Of a stretch of 64,000 nucleotides of DNA, positions 18,325-26,407 are shown in pieces. The stretch's first letter is position 1; each line of letters starts with the position of its first letter. Position numbers and translations under genes: made by a program. Below the pieces are notes generated by a model. The model did not search any database, was not told the DNA's origin, and saw nothing but the letters and a program-made list of their open reading frames with translations. The DNA is taken from positions 186,001-250,000 of the forward strand of contig NZ_JBBCJO010000011.1 in NCBI RefSeq assembly GCF_037190085.1, given 5' to 3'. The stretch comes from Gemmatimonas aurantiaca (GTDB lineage Bacteria > Gemmatimonadota > Gemmatimonadetes > Gemmatimonadales > Gemmatimonadaceae).

Positions 18325-20741
18325 TGCGCACCGTGCGTCCCATCCGTCTGGGCACCAAGGCGGAAACGCTCGAACGGCTTCGGCCGAAGTTGCGCAGCGC
18401 GGAGGTGCTTCCGCTGGTGTACTTCACGGTCGCCGAATGGAAGCAGGCGCCCGAACGTTGTCTCCGTGCCGTGCAACGCCGTCTCGCGGTGGAGACCGTG
18501 GTCGTGCGTTCGAGTGCCCTGGTGGAGGACGGCGCCACGGAATCCCGGGCCGGGGCTTTCGACAGCGTGCTCGATGTCGCGGTCCATGATGTGGCCGCCC
18601 TGCAGGCTGCGGTGGAACATGTCGTGACATCGATGACGGGTGATCCGCGGGATCAGGTGCTCGTGCAGCCGATGCTCGAATCGGTGGCCGCCGGTGGCGT
18701 GGTGATGACCTACGACATCGTGCACGGATCGCCCTACTTCGTTCTCAATTACGACGAACGATCGGGGCGGACCGACGCCGTCACCGCCGGGCGCGAGGTG
18801 CACAAGGCGCTGCGTGTGTCGCGGCACGCCGATCCCGCATACATCACGTCGCCGCGTGTCCGCCGGTTGATCGATCTGGCGCGCGAACTCGAAGCGCTGT
18901 GTGGCTCGCCGGCACTCGACATCGAGTTCGCGATCGGACGGGATGGGCGGCTCTGGCTGCTGCAGGCGCGACGCATCGCCACGGCCCGCGGCTGGCATCC
19001 GGTCACCGAGCGGCGGGTCGCCCGACAGCTCGTGTTCGTGGAGCACTTCGTGCGCGAGTGCTCCACACCGCAGCCCGGACTCTTCGGCCGCCGTACCATT
19101 CTGGCGGTGATGCCGGACTGGAATCCGGCCGAGATGATCGGGACGACACCACGGCCACTGGCCACCTCGCTCTATCGCGAGCTGATCACGCGCCGCACCT
19201 GGCGCGAGGCCCGCGCCGGCATGGGATATCGGGAGCTGCCGCCGGTCGATCTCATGGTCGTGGTGAACAGCCATCCCTACATCGACGTCCGGGCGAGCTT
19301 CAATTCCCTGTTGCCCGCATCCGTTGCCGCCGACACGGGCGAGCGACTCGTCGACGCCTGGCTGGATCGTCTCGATGTGCACCCCGAGCATCACGACAAG
19401 GTGGAGTTCGAGATCGCGCTCACCTGTCTCGATTTCGACGCACGCAAACGGCTTCGCGACTGGTATGGTTCGATGCTCGGCCGGCGCGAGCAGACGATGT
19501 TCCTCGAACAGTTGCGGGCGCTGACGTCGAACGCGCTGCGCACGGATGCGCGGGGGTCCCTGTCCGGTGTGGAGGCGACCGTGGCGACACTGGAAGCGGA
19601 CGCATTGGTGATGCGCGCGACCGCTCCCGCAGGTGGCCGTACGGGAAGCGCGGACGCGGCGCAGGGACTGCGCCATGCGGTGTCGCTCATCCGCGGTGCG
19701 GCGGCACGGGGCACCCTGGCCTTCGCGACGGTGGCCCGGCACGCCTTCATCGCCGAGGCGCTGTTGCGATCGGCCGTGCGACGGGGCGCTCTCGCGCCTG
19801 AGCGCCTGGAGCAGTTCCGTCGCTCCATCCGTACCGTGACCGGCGGCATGGTGGACGCGTACGAACGGGTGACCCGCGGAGAGGACACGCCGGACGATTT
19901 TCTGACGCACTACGGTCATCTGCGACCGGGCACGTACGACATCACCTCGCGGCGTTACGACGAACGTGACGAACTGTTCGTCGATTCCCCGGTACAGGAA
20001 ACGGTTGCGCGCGTTCCCGGCTTCCGTCTCACCCCGGGTGAGAATGCGGCCCTGCGCCGGTTGCTCGACGAGGCGGGGCTTGGCACGGTGCGCGGTGCGC
20101 AACTGCTCGATCATGCGCGGCGCGCGATCGCCGGACGGGAACATGCCAAGTTCGTATTCACGCGGGCGCTTTCGGATGCTCTCGCGGCACTGGCCCGGTG
20201 GGGCGAAGCGCAGGGGCTCAGTCGCGACGATCTGTCGTTCATCGACTGGAGTACGTTCGACCGGTATGCCGTCGATCCGGCCATCGACTATGCCGATCGC
20301 TACCTGCTGGAAATCGCGCAGCAGGGACGTCAGCGCCACGCCGAGGCGCACGCGTTCCGGCTCGGGCACATCGTGCGTGATGCGCGTGACGTGTATGTGG
20401 CGACCATCCATCGCAGTGAACCCAACTTCATCGGCACCGGGCGAACGACCGGCCCGGCGGTGATGGTCACCGCACAGAGTCCGGGCGACACCACGCTGTA
20501 TGGCGCGGTGGCCTGCATCGAGAATGCCGATCCCGGATTCGACTGGATCTTCACGAGGGGAATCGCGGCGCTGGTGACCAAGTTCGGCGGGATGAACTCA
20601 CACATGGCCATTCGCTGCGCCGAACTGGGAATTCCCGCCGCCATCGGCTGTGGCGAGCAGACATTCGAACGTCTGCGTTCCGCGTCTCTGGTGGAAGTCG
20701 ATTGTGCGGGACGGATGGTGAGGCCGGTCCGTGCGCACTGA
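18324..20741 (+). CDS. PEP-synthase-fold enzyme, likely L-glutamine kinase (Cj1418-like)
   Basis: An 805-residue enzyme with the two ends of a PEP synthase/PPDK. The N-terminal ATP-grasp part has VVVRSSALVEDGATESRAG and DIEFAIGRDGRLWLLQARRI. The C-terminal swivelling domain has the phospho-histidine site GGMNSHMAIRCAELGIPAAIG (His760). The PEP/pyruvate TIM-barrel of true PEP synthases is missing; about 400 unrelated residues lie between the two parts. This is the layout of C. jejuni Cj1418, which phosphorylates the amide nitrogen of L-glutamine, the first step to phosphoramidate. The ATG at 18324 overlaps the kinase stop (ATGA). Confidence 0.78.
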   Translation: MRTVRPIRLGTKAETLERLRPKLRSAEVLPLVYFTVAEWKQAPERCLRAVQRRLAVETVVVRSSALVEDGATESRAGAFDSVLDVAVHDVAALQAAVEHVVTSMTGDPRDQVLVQPMLESVAAGGVVMTYDIVHGSPYFVLNYDERSGRTDAVTAGREVHKALRVSRHADPAYITSPRVRRLIDLARELEALCGSPALDIEFAIGRDGRLWLLQARRIATARGWHPVTERRVARQLVFVEHFVRECSTPQPGLFGRRTILAVMPDWNPAEMIGTTPRPLATSLYRELITRRTWREARAGMGYRELPPVDLMVVVNSHPYIDVRASFNSLLPASVAADTGERLVDAWLDRLDVHPEHHDKVEFEIALTCLDFDARKRLRDWYGSMLGRREQTMFLEQLRALTSNALRTDARGSLSGVEATVATLEADALVMRATAPAGGRTGSADAAQGLRHAVSLIRGAAARGTLAFATVARHAFIAEALLRSAVRRGALAPERLEQFRRSIRTVTGGMVDAYERVTRGEDTPDDFLTHYGHLRPGTYDITSRRYDERDELFVDSPVQETVARVPGFRLTPGENAALRRLLDEAGLGTVRGAQLLDHARRAIAGREHAKFVFTRALSDALAALARWGEAQGLSRDDLSFIDWSTFDRYAVDPAIDYADRYLLEIAQQGRQRHAEAHAFRLGHIVRDARDVYVATIHRSEPNFIGTGRTTGPAVMVTAQSPGDTTLYGAVACIENADPGFDWIFTRGIAALVTKFGGMNSHMAIRCAELGIPAAIGCGEQTFERLRSASLVEVDCAGRMVRPVRAH

Positions 20742-21402
20742 GCGCGCGCGATGCGGGCGGATCGGTGTGACGATGCGCCGCATGACGGTGGGCGATCATG
20801 CGGAGGCACGTGATGCGCTCGCCGCGGACTGGGGCCGATTCCTCGCGGCCGTGCTTCCCGACGCCCAGTGGCTTCCGGTGCCCAATCTTGGCGAGGCCGT
20901 GGTGGACTTCGCGCAGGCGTGGGCGCTGGATGGTCTCATCCTCAGCGGCGGAGAGGACATCGGCGTGACGCCGGTGCGGGACGACACCGAGCGTCAACTG
21001 CTCGCCTGGGCGCGGCAGCATGGGCACCCGGTGCTTGGCGTCTGTCGGGGACTGCAGTTGTTGCACACGGAGCAGGGCGGTGGGCTCGTGGCCACCACCG
21101 GGCATGTCGCCACGCGACATCCCGTTCAGATGCTCACGCCGACGATGCCGGGTCTCGCCGTTCCGCGTGAGGTGAACAGCTTTCATCGATGGGCGCTGTC
21201 CATCGACCCGGTGAACGGCGCCGAATGCCTCGTGCGGGACGTCGATGGATATCCCGAAGCCGTGCGCTATCCCGCACTGGGGGCGTTGGGAATCATGTGG
21301 CATCCGGAGCGGGAGACCGCACCTCATTCCCAGGATCGTGCACTCGTTCGTCATTGGTTCGGCCATGAGAACGATGGACCATCGAACGAGCGTCACTCAT
21401 GA
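20731..21402 (+). CDS. Class I glutamine-amidotransferase-fold hydrolase, likely gamma-glutamyl-CDP-amidate hydrolase (Cj1417-like)
   Basis: A 223-residue class I GATase/peptidase C26 protein with full triad: Cys105 in VLGVCRGLQ, and His191 and Glu193 in MWHPERE. LSGGEDIG at 72-79 and the N-terminal RIGVTMRRM strand match C. jejuni Cj1417, which removes glutamate from gamma-glutamyl-CDP-amidate to release cytidine diphosphoramidate. Standard annotation would call it a gamma-glutamyl-GABA hydrolase, but no putrescine pathway is present. The GTG at 20731 overlaps the previous gene by 11 bases; it is the only start that keeps the family's first beta strand. The end overlaps the next gene by four bases. 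Confidence 0.75.
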   Translation: MRTERARCGRIGVTMRRMTVGDHAEARDALAADWGRFLAAVLPDAQWLPVPNLGEAVVDFAQAWALDGLILSGGEDIGVTPVRDDTERQLLAWARQHGHPVLGVCRGLQLLHTEQGGGLVATTGHVATRHPVQMLTPTMPGLAVPREVNSFHRWALSIDPVNGAECLVRDVDGYPEAVRYPALGALGIMWHPERETAPHSQDRALVRHWFGHENDGPSNERHS

Positions 21403-22169
21403 GCAAGACCTCACACACGGCGGCACTCATTCTCGCCGCCGGACGCGGCAGCCGGCTGGGCGCTCACACCGAAGTCCGGCCCAAGGGGATGGTGGAGTTG
21501 CTCGGCCGTCCGATGCTGCAATGGCAGATCGACGCGCTGCGTGCGGCCGGCATCGAAACGGTCACGGTGGCCACCGGATACCGCGCCGACGTGATCGAAG
21601 CGCTGGATGTGCCCACGGTGCACAATGCCGAATGGGAGCATACGAACATGGTGGGCACGTTGCTGGCAGCGGCAGCGCATTTCACGGACGGACCGGTGAT
21701 CGTGTCCTATTCGGACATCGTCTATCACCCCGATCACGTGCGCGCGTTGCGTGCCGCGCAGGCGCCGCTGGCCATCACGTACGATCGTCGGTGGCAGGAC
21801 CTGTGGGCGTTGCGTTTTGCCGATCCACTGTCGGACGCCGAGACCTTCGATGTCCGTGACGGGCAACTCGTCACGATCGGTGAGAAGCCGGGCTCGATCG
21901 ATGAGGTGCGCGGTCAGTACATGGGTCTGCTGCGTTTCACACCGGAAGGATTCGCGCGGGTGCGGGACGTGGTGACCGCCGCCGGCGACGAAGGGCGGCG
22001 GAGACTGGACATGACCACGTTGCTGCGCCGCGTTCTGGCCACCGGCATGCCCATTGCGGCCGTGCCGGTGGATGGCCGGTGGCTGGAAGTGGATCATGCC
22101 GGTGAACTGGCCGCCTATGAAGCCCGGCTCGCGCAGGGCGAGCCGTGGCTTCACGACTGGCGGTGGTGA
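21399..22169 (+). CDS. Sugar-phosphate-type nucleotidyltransferase, likely CTP:phosphoglutamine cytidylyltransferase (Cj1416-like)
   Basis: A 256-residue Rossmann-like NTP transferase with the signature LAAGRGSRLG (residues 12-21), RPKGMVELLGRPML, and VSYSDIVYHPDHV carrying the metal-binding Asp. The WLEVDHAGELAAYEARL segment near the end resembles phosphocholine cytidylyltransferase LicC and C. jejuni Cj1416, which couples CTP to L-glutamine phosphate. It is the last gene of the operon, overlapping the hydrolase gene by ATGA. A sugar-1-phosphate substrate is the alternative, but the neighbours favour phosphoglutamine. It converges with the PIN toxin gene, 33 bases away. Confidence 0.75.
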   Translation: MSKTSHTAALILAAGRGSRLGAHTEVRPKGMVELLGRPMLQWQIDALRAAGIETVTVATGYRADVIEALDVPTVHNAEWEHTNMVGTLLAAAAHFTDGPVIVSYSDIVYHPDHVRALRAAQAPLAITYDRRWQDLWALRFADPLSDAETFDVRDGQLVTIGEKPGSIDEVRGQYMGLLRFTPEGFARVRDVVTAAGDEGRRRLDMTTLLRRVLATGMPIAAVPVDGRWLEVDHAGELAAYEARLAQGEPWLHDWRW

Positions 22170-22202
22170 TTCGCCGCCAGCAACGCTGAACGATGTGCGC
22201 TC

Positions 22203-22610
22203 CTAACCCGCACCCGACCGGACCAATTCCCAGAACGCCCGTGGCGTGAGAATACGGTTCGATGTCTGCTCGTGGAATGTGAGGAGATCCTGATCCCCCG
22301 TCACGAGCACCTCCGCATTTCCCGCCAGCGCCGTGGCGAATACCCACCGGTCGGCGGGGTCACGAATGCCGACCGGCCCAGGCCTGGTCGGTTTTGGAAG
22401 ACAGGGGAACGGGTCAAAGACCGCGACAATACTCTCGATATGGTCCGCAGGCACCTTGAATTTGGTGGCCAGCACGCGCCGTATCTCCTCCAGAATCACC
22501 TCACCGATGACCAGATCATGCTCGGCCAGGACGAGACGAAAGACATCGGCACAAAGCCCGCGGGTTGCCAGCGCGGCGACCAGGACGTTGGTGTCGAGGC
22601 AAACCCTCAC
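22203..22610 (-). CDS. PIN-domain toxin (VapC-like, COG1569 family)
   Basis: A 135-residue PIN-domain ribonuclease with the N-terminal Asp in CLDTNVLVAAL (Asp6), a central Glu in VILEEIRRVL, and C-terminal acidic residues in RDPADRWVFATAL and LVTGDQDLL. These metal-binding acids indicate an active nuclease. It starts with GTG at 22610, overlapping the last four bases of the antitoxin gene, the normal order for a toxin-antitoxin operon. The RNA target is unknown. Confidence 0.85.
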   Translation of the reverse strand: MRVCLDTNVLVAALATRGLCADVFRLVLAEHDLVIGEVILEEIRRVLATKFKVPADHIESIVAVFDPFPCLPKPTRPGPVGIRDPADRWVFATALAGNAEVLVTGDQDLLTFHEQTSNRILTPRAFWELVRSGAG

Positions 22611-22828
22611 GACACGGCGCGAAAGACGTCCTCGTCCGTGAGGTATCCGCAGGCCTCGGCAAAGGGCATGAGCAAGCGCCGCGCTTCCTCGAACTGCAGG
22701 ATCGCCAGTTGTCGCCGGAGTGCGTCGCGCGCGATGTCACTTCGGGAACGGCCTGAGCGCTTCGCGAGCGCCGCGAGCTGACGTTCCAGCTCGCGGTCGA
22801 GGCGGATGGTCAAGGCGGAGGTTTTCAT
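22607..22828 (-). CDS. Ribbon-helix-helix antitoxin (VapB-like)
   Basis: A 73-residue protein with a MetJ/Arc-type ribbon-helix-helix: the strand TIRLDRELERQLAAL then GRSRSDIARDALRRQLA. The C-terminal tail would wrap the toxin. I use the ATG at 22828; a TTG at 22837 is possible but would cut into the palindrome. No Shine-Dalgarno sequence precedes it, and a 19-bp palindrome ends five bases before the start codon, so the mRNA may be very short-leadered or leaderless. It overlaps the toxin gene. Confidence 0.85.
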   Translation of the reverse strand: MKTSALTIRLDRELERQLAALAKRSGRSRSDIARDALRRQLAILQFEEARRLLMPFAEACGYLTDEDVFRAVS

Positions 22829-22832
22829 GTAT

Positions 22833-22851
22833 GACAATGTAATACATTGTC
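22833..22851. promoter_or_regulatory. 19-bp palindromic operator of the toxin-antitoxin pair
   Basis: The sequence GACAATGTA-A-TACATTGTC is a perfect 9+1+9 palindrome immediately upstream of the antitoxin start. AT-rich and placed where the promoter must be, it is the expected site for autorepression by the ribbon-helix-helix antitoxin. Confidence 0.75.
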
Positions 22852-22879
22852 CTTGGGACGGGAAACCTCCGATCGTGTC

Positions 22880-24559
22880 TTACGCCTCCTGCGGCGTCGG
22901 CGGTGTCGGTGATTCCGGCGACAGCAGACTGAGACCGTAGCCCACCACGAAGACCACCACGGCGCCGATCACGTTGTACCACAGGAAACTCACCTGCGGC
23001 GCGCCGAAGGACACGGCGGCCACGGCAGCCATGCCGGCGAGCAGTCCGACAAAAGCGCCCAGTGCGCGGGTGCGTTTCACCATCGCGAGCATGAACACGC
23101 CCAGAATGGAGCCGTAGAAGAACGATCCGAACCGGTTCACGACTTCGATGAGTGAACCGAGGGTGGCGGCGTAGAGTGCCACGATGCAGGCGAAGACGCC
23201 CCACAGGGCGGTGAAGATCCGGCCGGCGTTGAGCAATTCCGTGTCGCTCGCCGAAGGGCGGTACCAGCGCTGATAGAAGTCCACCACGGTGGCGGTGGAG
23301 AGCGAGTTGAGTTCCGCCGCGATGCTCGACATCGCGGCCGCGAGGACGGCGGCGAGGAATATGCCGGCGAATCCGAGGGGCAGCTGGTCGAGCACGAGCC
23401 GCGGAATGATGTAGTTCACGTCGCGCGAACTCTCGCCCGTGGCCTTGGCCGCGGCGTCGAGGGCTTCCTTGCGCACCGACTCCACGACGGTGTTCTGCTG
23501 CGTGAAGTTGGTGAGGGCCGCGGCATCCGACGAGGCGGCGGCGTCGCGTGCGGCCTGATTGCGGGCCGAGAGGGCCGCGGTGTAGCGCGATTCGAGCTCG
23601 GCGTAGGCTGCCGGCTCGCGCTCACGCAACTGCGCATCGTGCCGCGGGTTGTAGAGCAGCGGCGCCGGCGAGAAGGTATAGAACAGGAAGACGAGCACGC
23701 CGATGAGCAGGATCAGCGCCTGCAGCGGGATCTTCCAGTACGCACTCATGAGCAGCGAACTGCGGGCTTCGTCGACCGAACGCGCGGCCAGATAGCGTTG
23801 CACCTGGCTCTGGTCGGTGCCGAAGTACGAGAGCATCAGGAACGTGCCGCCCAGAATGCCTGACCAGAACGTGTACGTCTCGGTGAGGGAGAACGAGAAG
23901 TCGAACACACGCAGACGACCCGTGGAGCCGGCCACGCGCAACGCGTCGTCGAGCGGCACGGGCAGCCGGATGATCAGCACGACCACGATCGCGAACAGTG
24001 CACCGACGATCACGACCATCTGCTTCACGTCCGCCCAGGCAACCGCTTCCACCCCTCCCAGCACGGTGTAGACGATGGTGGGCACGCTGATCAGCGCCAC
24101 GCACCAGAGGAGGTCCCACCCGAAGATGGCGGAGAGCACCACGCCGGGGGCGGCGATGATGGTCCCGCACGACATGCCGCGCGAGAGCAGGAAGAGCAGA
24201 CTGGTGAGCGACCGGGTCTTGGGATCGAAACGCCGCTCGAGAAACTCGTAGGCGGTGTAGACCTTGGCCTTGTGCAGAAACGGCACGATGGTCACACCGA
24301 GCAGCACCATGGCGATCGGCAGACCGAAGTAGAACTGGACGAAACGCATGCCGTCCGTCGCGCCCTGTCCTGTCGTGCCGATGAGGGTGATGGCGGAGAT
24401 CTGCGTGGCCATCACGCTGAGGCCCACGGCCCACCAGGGAAGGGAGCGGCCGGCGAGGAAGTAGCCTTCGATGTTCTTGGTGCCGCGGGTCCGTCTCAGG
24501 CCATCAAAAACGACGACCACGAGGTACACGGCCACGATCAGCCAGTTGATCCAATGCAT
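22880..24559 (-). CDS. Sodium:solute symporter (SSS/SLC5 family)
   Basis: A 559-residue inner-membrane transporter that should couple sodium or proton entry to uptake of an organic solute. About 13 membrane segments are visible, starting with WLIVAVYLVVVVFDG. Family motifs include GRSLPWWAVGLSVMATQISA, GVTIVPFLHKAKVYTAYEFL and PLGFAGIFLAAVLAAAMSS. A hydrophilic Ala-rich loop of about 80 residues (YAELESRYTAALSARNQAAR region) interrupts the membrane part after the eighth or ninth helix. The substrate cannot be told. A 32-residue hydrophobic peptide gene lies six bases upstream on the same strand. Confidence 0.9.
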   Translation of the reverse strand: MHWINWLIVAVYLVVVVFDGLRRTRGTKNIEGYFLAGRSLPWWAVGLSVMATQISAITLIGTTGQGATDGMRFVQFYFGLPIAMVLLGVTIVPFLHKAKVYTAYEFLERRFDPKTRSLTSLLFLLSRGMSCGTIIAAPGVVLSAIFGWDLLWCVALISVPTIVYTVLGGVEAVAWADVKQMVVIVGALFAIVVVLIIRLPVPLDDALRVAGSTGRLRVFDFSFSLTETYTFWSGILGGTFLMLSYFGTDQSQVQRYLAARSVDEARSSLLMSAYWKIPLQALILLIGVLVFLFYTFSPAPLLYNPRHDAQLREREPAAYAELESRYTAALSARNQAARDAAASSDAAALTNFTQQNTVVESVRKEALDAAAKATGESSRDVNYIIPRLVLDQLPLGFAGIFLAAVLAAAMSSIAAELNSLSTATVVDFYQRWYRPSASDTELLNAGRIFTALWGVFACIVALYAATLGSLIEVVNRFGSFFYGSILGVFMLAMVKRTRALGAFVGLLAGMAAVAAVSFGAPQVSFLWYNVIGAVVVFVVGYGLSLLSPESPTPPTPQEA

Positions 24560-24565
24560 GGGCGC

Positions 24566-24664
24566 TCAGGGAGTGTAGCGGGATTGCAGCAACCCCAGCA
24601 GGATCAGCGCGATGACCTGGATGACCAGGACGCGCACGAGAGTCGATCGGAATTGGCTGGACAT
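24566..24664 (-). CDS. 32-residue single-span membrane peptide, possible symporter accessory subunit
   Basis: A short reading frame codes for a peptide with a basic N terminus (MSSQFRSTLVR) and one hydrophobic helix (VLVIQVIALILLGLLQ), ending six bases before the symporter start. Small one-helix proteins encoded directly ahead of sodium symporters are known in other bacteria, and this has the right size and place. No strong ribosome-binding site is visible, so expression is unproven. Confidence 0.5.
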   Translation of the reverse strand: MSSQFRSTLVRVLVIQVIALILLGLLQSRYTP

Positions 24665-24885
24665 GTCCACAAATTACCGAGGAGGACCGACCTTCGCCGG
24701 TTGCGGGGTGCTGGCCGTGGGCAGGGCGCGGCCAGCCGTGGCCGATCGACGGTTCCGGGGGTATGGGGGCCATACGGGCCACAATGGCCGGCCCGTGGTC
24801 CCTCCGTGATGTTTCAACGGCTTCGGCGCGTACCGCGGCTTCAGGGGCCAACCGTCATGGACCTCATGGACAATCGGAGCATACG

Positions 24886-26154
24886 ATGGCGAGTCCTGTC
24901 AATGTCCCTCATGTCGTGATCATCGGCGGTGGTTTTGCCGGGCTGGCTGCCGCCCGGGAACTGCGCCACGCGAACGTGCGGGTGACACTGCTCGATAGAT
25001 CGAATCACCATACGTTCCAGCCACTGCTGTATCAGGTCGCCACGGCCGGTCTGGCCCCGAGCGACATCTCCGTGCCCATCCGCTGGCGTCTGCGGCGGCA
25101 GACCAACACCACCGTGCTGCTGGCCGAGGTGGAGGCCATCGATCCGGCCCGCCAGATCGTCCGGCTGGACGACGGGACGGAACTCGCCTACGACTATCTC
25201 ATCGTGGCCACGGGCGCCCGGCATGCGTACTTCGGGCACGACGAATGGGCGCCGTTCGCGCCGGGCCTCAAGAGCATCGAGGATGCGACCGACATGCGTC
25301 AGCGTTTGCTGCTCGCGTTCGAACGGGCCGAACGCACCGACGATCCGGCCGAACGCGAGGCGAATCTGACGTTCGTGATCGTCGGCGGTGGGCCCACCGG
25401 CGTGGAGTTGGCGGGCTCGATTCCCGACATCACGCGTCGTGCCCTGCGTCGCGAGTTTCGTCGTATCGACACGCGTGCCACGCGAGTGCTGCTCGTGGAG
25501 GCGGGGCCGCGGATTCTGCCCACGTTCCCCGAGGGGCTGTCCCGGGCGGCGCAGCGGGATCTCGGGGAGCTGGGTGTCGAGGTGCGTCTCGGTGTGCCCG
25601 TGACGCAGATCGACGCGCAGTCCGTGACCATCGGCGAGGAGCGCATCGCCACACGCACGGTGTTCTGGGCGGCAGGCAACGTGGCATCGCCGCTGGGTCG
25701 CATGCTCGATGCGGACACCGATCGTGCCGGCCGGGTGAAGGTGGCACCGGACTGTTCGATTCCGGCGCATCCCAATGTCTTCGTGGTGGGCGATCTCTGC
25801 ATCGTGATGCGCGAGAACGGACAACCGGCGCCGGCTGTGGCGCCCACGGCGAATCAGACGGGGCAACACGCGGCGCGCATGATCCTCGCGTCGATCGCCG
25901 GTCGTCCACGCGCACCGTTTCAGTACTGGCACAAGGGCGATCTCGCCACTATCGGCCGGCACAAGGCCGTGGCGGCGTTCGGGGCGCTGCATCTGAGCGG
26001 GTATCTCACCTGGTTCCTCTGGCTCTTCGTGCACCTGATGTACCTGGTGGGATTCCGCAATCGCGCGAGTGTGCTGCTGCAGTGGGGATGGGCCTACGTG
26101 ACCTGGCAGCGAGGGGTCAGGCTGATCACGGGAAGGCCGCGCGGCGTGCCGTGA
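24886..26154 (+). CDS. NAD(P)/FAD-dependent oxidoreductase, NDH-2-like
   Basis: A 422-residue type II NADH dehydrogenase-like flavoprotein, which would oxidise NADH and reduce quinone at the membrane without pumping protons. It has the FAD motif IIGGGFAGLAAARELR near residue 12, LLYQVATAGLAPSDI, the NAD motif VIVGGGPTGVELAGS near residue 165, and VFVVGDLCIV. The C terminus has a hydrophobic anchor (YLTWFLWLFVHLMYLVGF). The ATG at 24886 is preceded by GGAG six bases upstream; in-frame starts further up lack support. The 221 bases upstream hold only an inverted repeat GCTGGCC-N13-GGCCAGC (24710-24736). Confidence 0.88.
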   Translation: MASPVNVPHVVIIGGGFAGLAAARELRHANVRVTLLDRSNHHTFQPLLYQVATAGLAPSDISVPIRWRLRRQTNTTVLLAEVEAIDPARQIVRLDDGTELAYDYLIVATGARHAYFGHDEWAPFAPGLKSIEDATDMRQRLLLAFERAERTDDPAEREANLTFVIVGGGPTGVELAGSIPDITRRALRREFRRIDTRATRVLLVEAGPRILPTFPEGLSRAAQRDLGELGVEVRLGVPVTQIDAQSVTIGEERIATRTVFWAAGNVASPLGRMLDADTDRAGRVKVAPDCSIPAHPNVFVVGDLCIVMRENGQPAPAVAPTANQTGQHAARMILASIAGRPRAPFQYWHKGDLATIGRHKAVAAFGALHLSGYLTWFLWLFVHLMYLVGFRNRASVLLQWGWAYVTWQRGVRLITGRPRGVP

Positions 26155-26170
26155 CTCGAGAGGTCGAGAT

Positions 26171-26225
26171 GTCGAGATGTCAGAGCAGAAAGGAGGTCGA
26201 GAGGTCGAGATGTCAGAGCAGAAAG
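26171..26225. repeat. 22-bp direct repeat
   Basis: GTCGAGATGTCAGAGCAGAAAG occurs at 26171-26192 and again at 26204-26225, with further partial GAGGTCGAGA copies around them. The second copy runs into the left arm of the adjoining inverted repeat. The element follows the stop codon of the NDH-2-like gene. Confidence 0.85.
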
Positions 26226-26310
26226 CAGGAGGGAGCTGGTCAGGATGGAGGGAGGAGCGGTTCTTCTCCTTCCTCCATTCTGGCCCGCTCCACCCTGCGT
26301 CCTGCTCTGA
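26213..26310. repeat. 45-bp imperfect inverted repeat, copy 1 of an intergenic family
   Basis: Arms 26213-26257 and 26266-26310 pair over 45 positions with 8 mismatches around an 8-base loop (CGGTTCTT). The left arm holds the core GCAGGAGGGAGCTGG, also found in the element at 33787-33886. The stem could be a transcript terminator for the NDH-2-like gene, but the shared core suggests a dispersed REP/MITE-like repeat. Confidence 0.85.
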
Positions 26311-26407
26311 TCTCTGCCCCCCGTTTGACCCTTGCCTCGAATGGGCCTAGGTTATCCCACCGCACGTCGCTCCTCGCGCCACGGAAATCCGACCGGCCGC
26401 GACGTCA

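Noticed and set aside
18324..20741. Phosphoenolpyruvate synthase
   Set aside because: The ATP-grasp and phosphohistidine parts are present but the C-terminal PEP/pyruvate barrel with its conserved motifs is not; length and neighbours fit a glutamine kinase.
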